Shown here one piece after another: positions 24,217 through 31,885 of a DNA stretch of 39,165 bases. The stretch is from NCBI GenBank assembly GCA_903898785.1, contig CAIUGU010000083.1:1-39165 (forward strand), given 5' to 3'. Numbering within the stretch: the first letter of the stretch is position 1; each line of letters starts with the position of its first letter. This DNA is from an uncultured Pseudomonadota bacterium. GTDB taxonomy: Bacteria > Pseudomonadota > Gammaproteobacteria > Steroidobacterales > Steroidobacteraceae. The notes beneath the pieces are model-generated. The model was not told where the DNA came from. It made no database searches and worked only from the letters and a program-made list of their open reading frames with translations. The translations under genes were made by a program, and so were the position numbers.

Positions 24217-25167
24217 CTATGCCAGGCGATTCGAGACGGCTTGACCTCGCTCCACCGCATCGAAGGCGTCGAGCAGGATCCTGGCCATCCCCTCGCGGGC
24301 CTCGATCGTTGAACTGCCGATGTGCGGCAGGATGAAGGCACTCGGCAGGTCGTAGTAACGGGCATCGAGATGCGGCTCGTTCGTGAAGACGTCGAGGCCG
24401 GCGGCGCGCACCTTTCCGGAACGCAGCGCTGCGATCAGCGCGTCGTCCTTGACGACATTGCCGCGGGCGATGTTCACGACGATGGCTCCCTCGGGCAAGC
24501 GCGCGATGCGCTCGTCGTCCAGCAGATGATGGGTCTCCGGCGTCAACGGACATGCGAGCATCAGGAACTGGCTGAGCGGCAGCAGCGTGTCGAGCTGAGC
24601 GTGATACTTCGCGCCAGCCTCTTCCGCCGCAGGCAGCGGCCGGCGGTTGTGATAGTGGATCTCCATGCCGAACGCGGCGGCCCGCGTCGCGATGGCCTGG
24701 CCGATGCGGCCCATGCCCACGACCCCCATGCGCTTGCCGGACAGCTGCACGCCGGGCAACTGCACCGGGGTCCAGCCGGTCCATTGACGACTGTGGATGA
24801 GCCGCAGGCTCTCGTTGCCGCGACGCGCGGCGCCGAGGACAAGGAACATCGCCGTTTCGGCCGTCGCATCGGTCAGCACGTCCGGCGTATTGAAGACGGC
24901 AATGCCGCGGGCCTTGGCCGCGACGACATCCACATGGTCGTATCCCACGGAGTACGTGGCGATCATGCGCACCGAGGCGGGCAACGCCGCGAGGGTGCCG
25001 GCGTCCATGCGATCGCCGACCGTGACCATGAGGACATCGCAGCCCTCGGCCTCGCGCAGCAGCGCCTCGCGCGTGAGTCGCTCCCCGGTGTCGTTGAAAC
25101 GGGTTGCCCTGCGCGACGCAATCAGTGCACGTACCGACGGCAGGACCGGGAATGTCACCAGCAGCAT
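24217..25167 (-). CDS. D-2-hydroxyacid dehydrogenase (glyoxylate/hydroxypyruvate reductase type)
   Basis: A 316-residue NAD(P)-dependent enzyme of the 2-hydroxyacid dehydrogenase family. The Rossmann motif GMGRIGQAIA, the substrate-binding TYSVGYDHVD, catalytic Arg in NIARGNVV, Glu in DVFTNEP and catalytic His in LPHIGSST are all present in order. The cofactor loop HNRRPLP, with two Arg after strand 2, suggests NADP preference, as in GhrB-like glyoxylate reductases. ATG 25167 gives the usual short N-terminal strand MLLVTFPVLP. It lies between the patatin-like gene (upstream) and lldP (downstream), all on the minus strand. Confidence 0.92.
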   Translation of the reverse strand: MLLVTFPVLPSVRALIASRRATRFNDTGERLTREALLREAEGCDVLMVTVGDRMDAGTLAALPASVRMIATYSVGYDHVDVVAAKARGIAVFNTPDVLTDATAETAMFLVLGAARRGNESLRLIHSRQWTGWTPVQLPGVQLSGKRMGVVGMGRIGQAIATRAAAFGMEIHYHNRRPLPAAEEAGAKYHAQLDTLLPLSQFLMLACPLTPETHHLLDDERIARLPEGAIVVNIARGNVVKDDALIAALRSGKVRAAGLDVFTNEPHLDARYYDLPSAFILPHIGSSTIEAREGMARILLDAFDAVERGQAVSNRLA

Positions 25168-25235
25168 GATGGACCTCGACAATGACCAGGAACGAGAGTG
25201 TAGCGGCGCGCGACGACCGACGCCCGCAGCCTTGA

Positions 25236-27737
25236 TTACAGCGTCGCAACCACTTTCTGCAGCCGCGTCACGAGCTCCGCGCAGCCGGACAGCCGCTCGG
25301 CCTCGTCGGCCAGCACGGCCGCAAACGCGCGCTTCTTGAATTCGCGCACGTCGATGCCGCCGGGAAGGTCGCGGGCGGCGGAGCTTGCCAGCAGGTCGAA
25401 CAGGCGGTCGATGGCATCCAGCCGGCCCCACAGGTAGTCGTGCTCCCGGGCCTTGCGACTGAAGAACGCACCGAAGCCGCCGAACTCGGCGCCCTTGAGC
25501 GCAGCGGGTCCAATGCCGGCGCGGAGCGACAGCGCATCCTCGGGGCTGATGCGATCCACGACGATCTCGCCTAGCTCGCCGAGCTTGTGCTCCTCGCGCG
25601 AGCGGATCATCGGCAGCAGGATGATGTCCCAGAAGACGAACCCGATATACGCGATGAGCAGGTCGCGGCGGCACGACGCACCGAGTGCGAGGGCCTCGGG
25701 CGACGCGAGCACTGCGTCCGCCTCCTCGTTGAAGCGGACGAAGTGGCACTCGCGGCTGACCTGGTCGACCAGCGCGGTGACGGCCACCCCGCGCCGTTCC
25801 ACGAAGGCGTCGGCATCCGGCAGGCGTTCGGGCTGCATCGCAGCCGACACGTCCCGCGCAAAGAGCTCCCGGATCTGCTCGGCGGCACCGCTGCTCAGGA
25901 AGCGGCTGTTCTCATAGCCGTTCAATGCTTCCAGGCAGCCGTAGACCCGCGCCTTGAAGTCGTCGAGCGCACCGGAAGTCAGGCCTTGCAGCTGCGGTTC
26001 GGACAGGCGCGGATAGAAGCGGTTGATGGCGTGGATGACGAAGTAGTGCCGCCGGTAGCGATACGCGAGGTTCAGGTTGACCATGAACGTCAGCGACGGC
26101 GCGAGGCCGGCTTCGCTGCGCGCAGCAGCCGGAATGTCGTAGCTGGCCTGGTAGATGTGGTTGCGCCGGGCCCAGACGTCGAGCACCTCCGCCACCCACA
26201 GAGCGCGCGGCGAGTTGTGCGAGTAACCGCAGACCGAACACACGAGCTGGGAGAGGTAATCGAGCGCCTCGCCGATCATCAGCCGGACGTACTGGTTGTA
26301 CGTGATGCGCGCATCGGCCATCAGCACGCGGCCCGCATCGATGCGCCACCGCTGCAACTGTTCCGCCGTGACCGGCTCGTCGAGGCCCTGGCCCGCGATC
26401 GCCTCCACGCGCGCGACGACATCGGGCCGCACCGCCTCGATTGCTGCCCGCTCGCGGCGGGCCTGCTCGTTCAGGCGGCCGATCCACGCCAGTTCGTCGT
26501 TGATGGGATCGGAGCGCGGCAGGTCCGACAGCGCGCTGCGGATCGTGCCGAAGAATCCCGGCACCTGCCCGGGCACGGGCGCCGCATGACTCTTGGGATT
26601 GGGATCGATATACACGAGGCGCCGGTCAACCTCGCGAAAGGCGGCATGCGACTTCAGCGCTTCGATGGCAATGTGGAAGGGCTTGTTCGTCAGGATGCTG
26701 CCGTCGACGAGGACCGCGTCCTCGGGATCCAGCCCGAGATCCCGGTAGTGCCCGAAATTCTCGTCCAGGAATTCCTCGCGCCGCGGCCAGGAGCGCTCGC
26801 GTCCCGCAAGCAAGGCATCCATCTCACGGACCTGGACCGGCGGAAACGCCGCCGGATACGACGACGTGGCACGCGCCGCAAACGCGAGTGATGGCACGTT
26901 GTCCCGACCGAAATCGCTGACCTCGGCGCCCGTCTGGCGGTGTTCGTAGGCAAACCGCAGCACCTGCCGGTGTTCGCGCTCGCGGACGATGGGCGGGTCG
27001 TGCAGGTGGATCAGCCGTTCGGCGCCGTAGTAATCCGTCACCGTCACTGCGAGGTCGAGCCGCTGTCCCGCAGGCACCAGTGACGCGCCGGGCCGCGGTG
27101 GATCGCCCATCTCCTCCATCGCGTCGAGCAACAGCGCGCTCAGGCTGCTGCCGTCGAGCGGCGGCTCGAACCACCGCGAGCGCAGGAACATCGACAGCTT
27201 GTCGCGCGTCTCGCGGTCGACCGACTGCTTGAGCAACCTCATGCGCTTGAGTTCCCACAGGAACGGCCGCAGGAACGGTCGCACGTACCATTTGTGCCAC
27301 GGCTCGGCCTTCGCCTCGGGTGCAAGCAGGTGCGCGATGTCGACATCGTCCAGCCACACGTCCGTCACGGAATCGACCCTGAGGTCGTGCGCAATCGCGC
27401 GAGCGAGCACGATGCCGTTGATGCCGCCGGATGACGCACCCGCAATGACATCGACGATGACGCGCAGGTCGAGGCCGCGCCCGCCAATGGCCTTCAGCGC
27501 ATCGAAATAGACATCCTCGGTGGACGGCGAGCGGCCGTCGACCTGCCCGGGCTTGAAGACATGCTCCGCGCGCTGCTTCTGCGCAGGTGCGATCGCGGCG
27601 TGATAGGCCCTGGAGGCGCGGACCAGCTTCAGGATTTCCTTGGTGATGCCGTGCTGGTAGATGGCGAGCGACACCCCGCCGTAGCAGACGAGCGCGACCC
27701 GCAGCTCCTTTTCCTTGATGGCTGCAGAGGCTGGCAT
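25236..27737 (-). CDS. Patatin-like phospholipase, large
   Basis: An 833-residue patatin-like protein. The nucleophile elbow is GASSGG (100-105), with Ser102 as catalytic nucleophile in GxSxG; the glycine-rich CYGGVSLAIYQHG near residue 18 is the oxyanion loop; DGS in AVLVDGSILTNKPF gives the catalytic Asp. The long C-terminal half is helical and ends in a charged region, as in DUF3376-type bacterial patatin proteins. It would hydrolyse acyl esters of lipids, probably in the cytosol or at the inner membrane because no signal peptide is seen. ATG 27737 is preferred; GTG 27758 adds seven residues. The GST-like gene ends 67 bases upstream. Confidence 0.87.
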   Translation of the reverse strand: MPASAAIKEKELRVALVCYGGVSLAIYQHGITKEILKLVRASRAYHAAIAPAQKQRAEHVFKPGQVDGRSPSTEDVYFDALKAIGGRGLDLRVIVDVIAGASSGGINGIVLARAIAHDLRVDSVTDVWLDDVDIAHLLAPEAKAEPWHKWYVRPFLRPFLWELKRMRLLKQSVDRETRDKLSMFLRSRWFEPPLDGSSLSALLLDAMEEMGDPPRPGASLVPAGQRLDLAVTVTDYYGAERLIHLHDPPIVREREHRQVLRFAYEHRQTGAEVSDFGRDNVPSLAFAARATSSYPAAFPPVQVREMDALLAGRERSWPRREEFLDENFGHYRDLGLDPEDAVLVDGSILTNKPFHIAIEALKSHAAFREVDRRLVYIDPNPKSHAAPVPGQVPGFFGTIRSALSDLPRSDPINDELAWIGRLNEQARRERAAIEAVRPDVVARVEAIAGQGLDEPVTAEQLQRWRIDAGRVLMADARITYNQYVRLMIGEALDYLSQLVCSVCGYSHNSPRALWVAEVLDVWARRNHIYQASYDIPAAARSEAGLAPSLTFMVNLNLAYRYRRHYFVIHAINRFYPRLSEPQLQGLTSGALDDFKARVYGCLEALNGYENSRFLSSGAAEQIRELFARDVSAAMQPERLPDADAFVERRGVAVTALVDQVSRECHFVRFNEEADAVLASPEALALGASCRRDLLIAYIGFVFWDIILLPMIRSREEHKLGELGEIVVDRISPEDALSLRAGIGPAALKGAEFGGFGAFFSRKAREHDYLWGRLDAIDRLFDLLASSAARDLPGGIDVREFKKRAFAAVLADEAERLSGCAELVTRLQKVVATL

Positions 27738-27804
27738 GGCGTGGACCGGTTCCGTCACGACAGCCGCGCCCCCCGCATCGCTTGTTGCCGCGCGCTTCGC
27801 CTCG

Positions 27805-28602
27805 TCACGCGAGCAACCCCAGTTCCTCGTCCGACGCCGTGCGCACGTACTTGTCCTTCGGCGGCCACGGCCGCTCGCGCCAGTCGGGCGCAAGCGCGAA
27901 CGACGAACGTGTCCGTCCGGGGAGCATCGCGCCGTTCTTGGTGCCGCGGGCGTAGTCGTAATAGAGCTTCACGATCTGCTCCTTCGTCACCTGCTGTGCC
28001 GCCGGATGGGCGAGGCACGCCTCCCGCCACTCGCGCACCCGCGCGTAGGCCGGTCCGGGCGGCAGGTCGAAATCCTCGTAGTACTCGAGGAACCAGAACC
28101 GCATGAAGAACGGCGTGAAGACGGTCTCCGCCCAGCCGTACGCATCGAAGAGCCACGGACCTGCCGGCGAGTGCTGCAGCAGGAACTCATTGAGCTTCGC
28201 GTACATGGCGAGCATGGCATCGCGCATCGCGGCCTGCCGGGCGGGATCCTGGTTCAGCAGGAACGCATAGCCCTGCATCACGAACTCGGACTCCATCTTC
28301 ACCAGCATCCCTTCGACGGCCCGGCGGTACGGATCACGCGCCGCCACGGGCGGGTCTGGATAGACGTCCTCGAGGTACTGAAGGATCACCAGGCTTTCCT
28401 TGACGATGCGACCGCCCGGCAGCTCCATCACGGGCAACGCGGTGGTGCCGCGCATCTTCTGCTGCAGCCAGTCAGGGCGCGGCTTCGTGATGTCCACGAC
28501 CTGGAAATCCACCTGGTCGCGCACGCCCTTCAGCGCCAGCAGGATCTCGAGCCGCTGGCAGAACGGACAGACGGGGATGTGATAGACGGTCAGGTCGGGC
28601 AT
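27805..28602 (-). CDS. Glutathione S-transferase-like protein
   Basis: A 265-residue protein with an N-terminal thioredoxin/GST fold (residues 1-80): LTVYHIPVCPFCQRLEI has a CPFC redox motif where most GSTs have Ser or Tyr, LPVMELPGG is the cis-Pro loop, and ESLVILQYLEDVYP the glutathione-binding Glu-Ser pair. The C-terminal part is all-helical with the GST pattern around WLFDAYGWAETVFTP. The CxxC suggests an omega or glutaredoxin-like class that can reduce disulfides or dehydroascorbate. ATG 28602 gives the canonical strand 1. The CBS-pair gene lies 84 bases upstream on the same strand. Confidence 0.9.
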   Translation of the reverse strand: MPDLTVYHIPVCPFCQRLEILLALKGVRDQVDFQVVDITKPRPDWLQQKMRGTTALPVMELPGGRIVKESLVILQYLEDVYPDPPVAARDPYRRAVEGMLVKMESEFVMQGYAFLLNQDPARQAAMRDAMLAMYAKLNEFLLQHSPAGPWLFDAYGWAETVFTPFFMRFWFLEYYEDFDLPPGPAYARVREWREACLAHPAAQQVTKEQIVKLYYDYARGTKNGAMLPGRTRSSFALAPDWRERPWPPKDKYVRTASDEELGLLA

Positions 28603-28686
28603 GTTCTTGTTTTTTCCGGGTAGGGCCTGGCGCCTTTCAGTGGGCGTCAACCGCACCAATTGTAGCCCCAAGCAAGCTGGAGTCAT

Positions 28687-29103
28687 TCACGGAGGCGCCA
28701 GCACGCTACGCATTACCTTGAGCAGGTCGCGCCAGCTGACGATGCCGAGCGGTCGGAGGCTGTCATCGACAACGGGGATGCAGGAGATCCTGCGCTGGCA
28801 GAACAGGTCGATTGCGTCAGTAACGGCGGCGTCCGCGCCGAGCGTCACCGGATGTCGCGACATGACCTGGTGGACTTTCTTGTTGAGGGTCGCCGCATCC
28901 CGCGCGGACTCGGCCAGCGTGCCGAGCGCGGGACTCAGTGCCCGGAGCAGGTCGCGGTCCGACACGACGCCGACGAGCTTGCCCTCATCGACAACGAGCA
29001 GGTGATGCATGGCGAAGCGGTCGATCAGGGCCTTGGCCGCCGAGAGCGGCTCGTCGAGGCCGACCGTCACCGGGTAACGCGTCATGACTGAGCCGATTTT
29101 CAT
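28687..29103 (-). CDS. CBS-domain pair protein
   Basis: A 138-residue protein consisting almost only of two CBS motifs. First: VMTRYPVTVGLDEPLSAA with LLVVDEGKLVGVVSDRDLLRAL. Second: VMSRHPVTLGADAAVTDAI with ISCIPVVDDSLRPLGIVSWRDLL. The two repeats fold into one Bateman module that binds adenine nucleotides. No effector domain is fused, so it probably senses AMP/ATP or a related ligand and acts on a partner. Met 29103 is chosen because upstream residues are not CBS-like. An AGGAT lies nine bases before it. Confidence 0.93.
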   Translation of the reverse strand: MKIGSVMTRYPVTVGLDEPLSAAKALIDRFAMHHLLVVDEGKLVGVVSDRDLLRALSPALGTLAESARDAATLNKKVHQVMSRHPVTLGADAAVTDAIDLFCQRRISCIPVVDDSLRPLGIVSWRDLLKVMRSVLAPP

Positions 29104-29470
29104 GGGGCACAGGATCCTGGCATCCCTGGCCCGCAAGGCTCGCCAGCGCACCAAATCACGTCTCCCCAACCTATCGAAATCATGGACTTACCTCGCTGCT
29201 TATCCATGGAGCCGACAACCCTGTTTCCACATGGAGACAGGTGAGACTCCATTTCGAAGACGCTACCCTGCGCACCGCCTTGGTGCAATCCGCCGGACTT
29301 CCCGGCGGACGCGTCTCGACTCGAGTTTCGAGGCGCAGCACCCGCGGCGACCAAGGTCGCCCGGGCGTCATCCAGGGCAGTGCGAATGGAACCCCGCCCG
29401 GCCGCAGCGTCGACATCGCCTCGCGGGCGGCGGGATTCCCGGATCAAGACACCATTCAGGAGTTGATTTA
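29104..29470 (+). promoter_or_regulatory. Long hairpin-rich leader of the Ax21-like gene
   Basis: These 367 bases hold no convincing gene. From 29181 to 29401 there is a chain of inverted repeats: CATGGA/TCCATG (29181-29208), CCTGTTTCC/GGAGACAGG (29220-29241), GCACC/GGTGC (29272-29286), TCCGCCGG/CCGGCGGA (29289-29309), GCGTCTCGA/TCGAGGCGC (29311-29336), GGCGACC/GGTCGCC (29346-29361) and CGGGCG/CGCCCG (29362-29400). In the two imperfect stems the odd pair (29225 with 29236, 29314 with 29333) is T with G on the plus strand, so it would be G-U in a rightward RNA. This favours a structured 5' leader, and the gene's AGGAG lies at 29458-29462. No known riboswitch consensus was recognised. Confidence 0.5.
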
Positions 29471-30070
29471 ATGAACAAACTTACCGTGTTGGGCGCCCTC
29501 ACTGCACTTGGCGTTGCCGGCCCCGCACTGGCGCAGGCTCCGCAGGGCGGCCTGAGCTACAGCTACGTCGAGCTGGGCTACGTCAACACCGAAATCGACG
29601 ATGCAGACATCGACGGTGACGGCTTCGCGTTGAAGGGCTCGTGGGGCTTCACCGATCGCTTCCATGCGTTCGCGAGCTACGCAGACCTGGGCTTTGACTT
29701 CGGCATCGACTCCTCGCAGTTCGAGATCGGCGCCGGCCTCAACCAGGCCCTGACCCCCAAGCTGGACCTCGTGGCAACCGTGTCTTACCTCAGCGCGGAA
29801 GTCACTGCCAACGTTCCGGGCTTCCGCAGCCTGTCGATCGATGACGATGGCTTCGGCGTGGGTGTCGGCCTGCGCGGCCTCGTGACCGACCAGTTCGAGC
29901 TCAACGGCAAGATCGACTATGTCGACTTCGACAACGCCGGCGACGACACGACCTTCACGGTCGGCGCGCGCTACTCGCTCACGCCTGCATGGGCCGTCGG
30001 CGCCGACATCAACTTCAACGATGACGGCAACACGTGGATGATCGGCGGCCGCTACACGTTCGGCCGTTGA
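29471..30070 (+). CDS. Ax21-like outer-membrane beta-barrel protein
   Basis: A 199-residue protein with a Sec signal peptide (1-21, ending PALAQ). The mature protein begins with LSYSYVELGYVNTEID and continues as alternating hydrophobic/polar strands ending in an aromatic C-terminus (GGRYTFGR), typical of small outer-membrane barrels. The start and the DGDGFALKGSWGF turn resemble Ax21-family proteins of Xanthomonadales. Ax21 was once proposed as a signal molecule, but is better regarded as an outer-membrane protein that can be released with vesicles. ATG 29471 has AGGAG eight bases upstream. A strong terminator follows. Confidence 0.88.
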   Translation: MNKLTVLGALTALGVAGPALAQAPQGGLSYSYVELGYVNTEIDDADIDGDGFALKGSWGFTDRFHAFASYADLGFDFGIDSSQFEIGAGLNQALTPKLDLVATVSYLSAEVTANVPGFRSLSIDDDGFGVGVGLRGLVTDQFELNGKIDYVDFDNAGDDTTFTVGARYSLTPAWAVGADINFNDDGNTWMIGGRYTFGR

Positions 30071-30143
30071 GTCGTTGATTCGTTGATCCCGGCGACGGCG
30101 CGGGATGCCAGCATGGCACCCGCCACCACCGGGCTCCCGATCG

Positions 30144-30184
30144 GGGCAGGGACTCAGGCTATGGGTCCCTGCCCTTTCTTCTTT
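30144..30184 (+). terminator. Rho-independent terminator
   Basis: GGGCAGGGAC (30144-30153) and GTCCCTGCCC (30165-30174) form a perfect 10-base stem with an 11-base loop, followed by TTTCTTCTTTC. It lies 74 bases after the beta-barrel stop codon and is the clearest terminator in the window. Confidence 0.85.
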
Positions 30185-30325
30185 CTGGCGTCGGCTCAGG
30201 GCGATCCCGGCGCCCGGGTCACCAAACCTTCACGCACCGGCATTCCGACCGCAACACTCCAGGCCTAAAAAGGGACGCAGCACGGTCGGTGACAGACCGA
30301 TCGCGCGCCTTACCTCTTCCCGATT

Positions 30326-30341
30326 GGAGAACGCCTGAACG
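30326..30341 (+). promoter_or_regulatory. RBS pointing to an ACG codon
   Basis: GGAGA (30326-30330) lies eight bases before ACG (30339-30341), which is directly preceded by an in-frame TGA. Translation from this ACG gives TKISLAHARLVTASGLLLAG, a normal signal peptide with Lys and Arg in its n-region, in the frame of the PhoX-like gene. Confidence 0.4.
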
Positions 30342-30368
30342 AAGATCTCGCTCGCCCATGCAAGGCTC

Positions 30369-31766
30369 GTGACCGCCAGCGGACTGCTGCTCGCAGGGAC
30401 CGCGGCCCTCGCCGATGACACCCGCTTCTCGGATTTCACGCCGCTCGCTGCGTCGGCGGGTCCGACCGCTGATGAAGCTACACCCATCACTTTCGGCAAT
30501 CCCGCTTTCCAGCAGCGCTCCATCGCCGACCGCTCGACGGTCCTGGCCACTGGCGTCCCCAACTCGGGCGTCTGGGACATGAACACCGTCAACGAAACGG
30601 GCCGCCAGGATGGCCGCTTCCTGTTCACGGTATTCGAGTCGGACCAGGCTGGCGTGCAGCGCATTGACTTGCACACCGGCGTCGCCGAGACGCTGTGGTA
30701 CAGCCCGTCCCAGTTCGGCCACGTTGCCTTCGATGCGGCGTACTGGACCCCGTGGGGAACCTTCATCACGGCCGAAGAAAGCTGGACGACGGCTGCCGGT
30801 GGCGCCACGAGCCCCTATGGTCGCCTGTTCGAACTGAAGAATCCGCTGACCGCGCCCGGCATCACGGCACTGTCCGCCACCAGCAATGAAGGCGCGGACT
30901 TCGTTCACCAGAACGTCATCCCGCGCACATCGCATGAAGGCATCCAGTTCGACAAAGCCGGCAACATGTACTTCATCGACGAGCTGAACGGAGGCAACGT
31001 CTACAAGTACACCTCGAAGGCCCCGTTCGCTCAGGTCATCGCGGGACGGGCAGACTACTTCGCCGCAGGGCAGACGTTCGTGCTCCGGGTGGGCGACGGC
31101 AATACGGCCAATGCCACGGGAGCGTACACGTGGGTGCCCTTCACGGACGCGGACGGCGCTGCCCTTCCCGGTGCGTTGACCATCACTGATATCCGGGGCG
31201 TCACTTCGGTGGATGCGCGCAACGCCACCAACCTGGCCGCATTCAAAGGCACGGACTACCAGCGCCCGGAAGACCTGCAGATCCAGACGGTCAAGGGTCG
31301 CGAGTACCTGTATGTCGCGACGACGACCACGAACGAGGTCTATCGCCTCGACCTCGTCGGCAACACGATCTCCGTGTTCGCCAACCGGAACACGACCGAC
31401 CTCGCGACCGGATTGCCGGTCGGTTCGGGACTGACGAGCCCCGACAACCTGGCACTGGACCATGACGGCAACGTCTACATCATCGAGGACCGCAACGGCG
31501 GCGTCGACGACGACATCTGGTTCGCGAAGGACCTGAACAAGGATGGCGACCTGCTCGATGCGGGCGAAGGCCTCGGTCGCTGGGCCTCGAACGGCACGCT
31601 GGGCTCCGAGTTCACGGGCCTGTACTTCGATCCGAAGAACAAGCGCCGCGCGTGGGTCAACATCCAGCACCCGACCAGCACCAACGACCGCACGATCGAA
31701 ATCACGCTGCCGAAGCACGACCGTGACGACGAAGACCACGAGGAAGAGCACGAAGACGACCGCTAG
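30369..31766 (+). CDS. PhoX-like protein (DUF839), exported
   Basis: A 465-residue beta-propeller-like protein of the PhoX/DUF839 family. Recognisable segments: DMNTVNETGRQDGRFLFTVF, WTPWGTFITAEESW, SHEGIQFDKAGNMYFIDEL, RPEDLQIQ, SPDNLALDHDGNVYIIEDR and EFTGLYFDPKNKRRAWVNIQ with HPTS. PhoX enzymes are periplasmic, Ca/Fe-dependent phosphatases that release phosphate; several acidic metal-binding stretches are seen. The C-terminus is a very acidic/His-rich tail (HDRDDEDHEEEHEDDR) that may bind metal. GTG 30369 is the only standard start but leaves a signal peptide without an n-region charge; ACG 30339 gives a better one. A hairpin with T-run follows the stop codon. Confidence 0.82.
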   Translation: MTASGLLLAGTAALADDTRFSDFTPLAASAGPTADEATPITFGNPAFQQRSIADRSTVLATGVPNSGVWDMNTVNETGRQDGRFLFTVFESDQAGVQRIDLHTGVAETLWYSPSQFGHVAFDAAYWTPWGTFITAEESWTTAAGGATSPYGRLFELKNPLTAPGITALSATSNEGADFVHQNVIPRTSHEGIQFDKAGNMYFIDELNGGNVYKYTSKAPFAQVIAGRADYFAAGQTFVLRVGDGNTANATGAYTWVPFTDADGAALPGALTITDIRGVTSVDARNATNLAAFKGTDYQRPEDLQIQTVKGREYLYVATTTTNEVYRLDLVGNTISVFANRNTTDLATGLPVGSGLTSPDNLALDHDGNVYIIEDRNGGVDDDIWFAKDLNKDGDLLDAGEGLGRWASNGTLGSEFTGLYFDPKNKRRAWVNIQHPTSTNDRTIEITLPKHDRDDEDHEEEHEDDR

Positions 31767-31778
31767 TCGATCTCTCAC

Positions 31779-31820
31779 GGTGTCCTGAGACAGCCTGCAC
31801 GCTGCCGAAGGACACCTTTT
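31779..31820 (+). terminator. Terminator after PhoX-like gene
   Basis: GGTGTCCT (31779-31786) and AGGACACC (31809-31816) form a perfect 8-base stem with a 22-base loop followed by TTTT. A second stem, CGCCCCCG/CGGGGGCG, lies at 31831-31857 before the end of the convergent ankyrin gene. Confidence 0.6.
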
Positions 31821-31885
31821 CACTACCAGGCGCCCCCGCACCTCACGGTCGGGGGCGTCCTGCATTCATGCCCGAACGGCTGGTA

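Noticed and set aside
29104-29470. Known riboswitch or RNase P/6S-type RNA in the leader
   Set aside because: Conserved cores of cobalamin, TPP, c-di-GMP and RNase P RNA were looked for by eye and not found.
30239-30300. Pho box upstream of the PhoX-like gene
   Set aside because: A GACAG and a small repeat CGGTC...GACCG exist, but no direct repeat of CTGTCAT type is visible.
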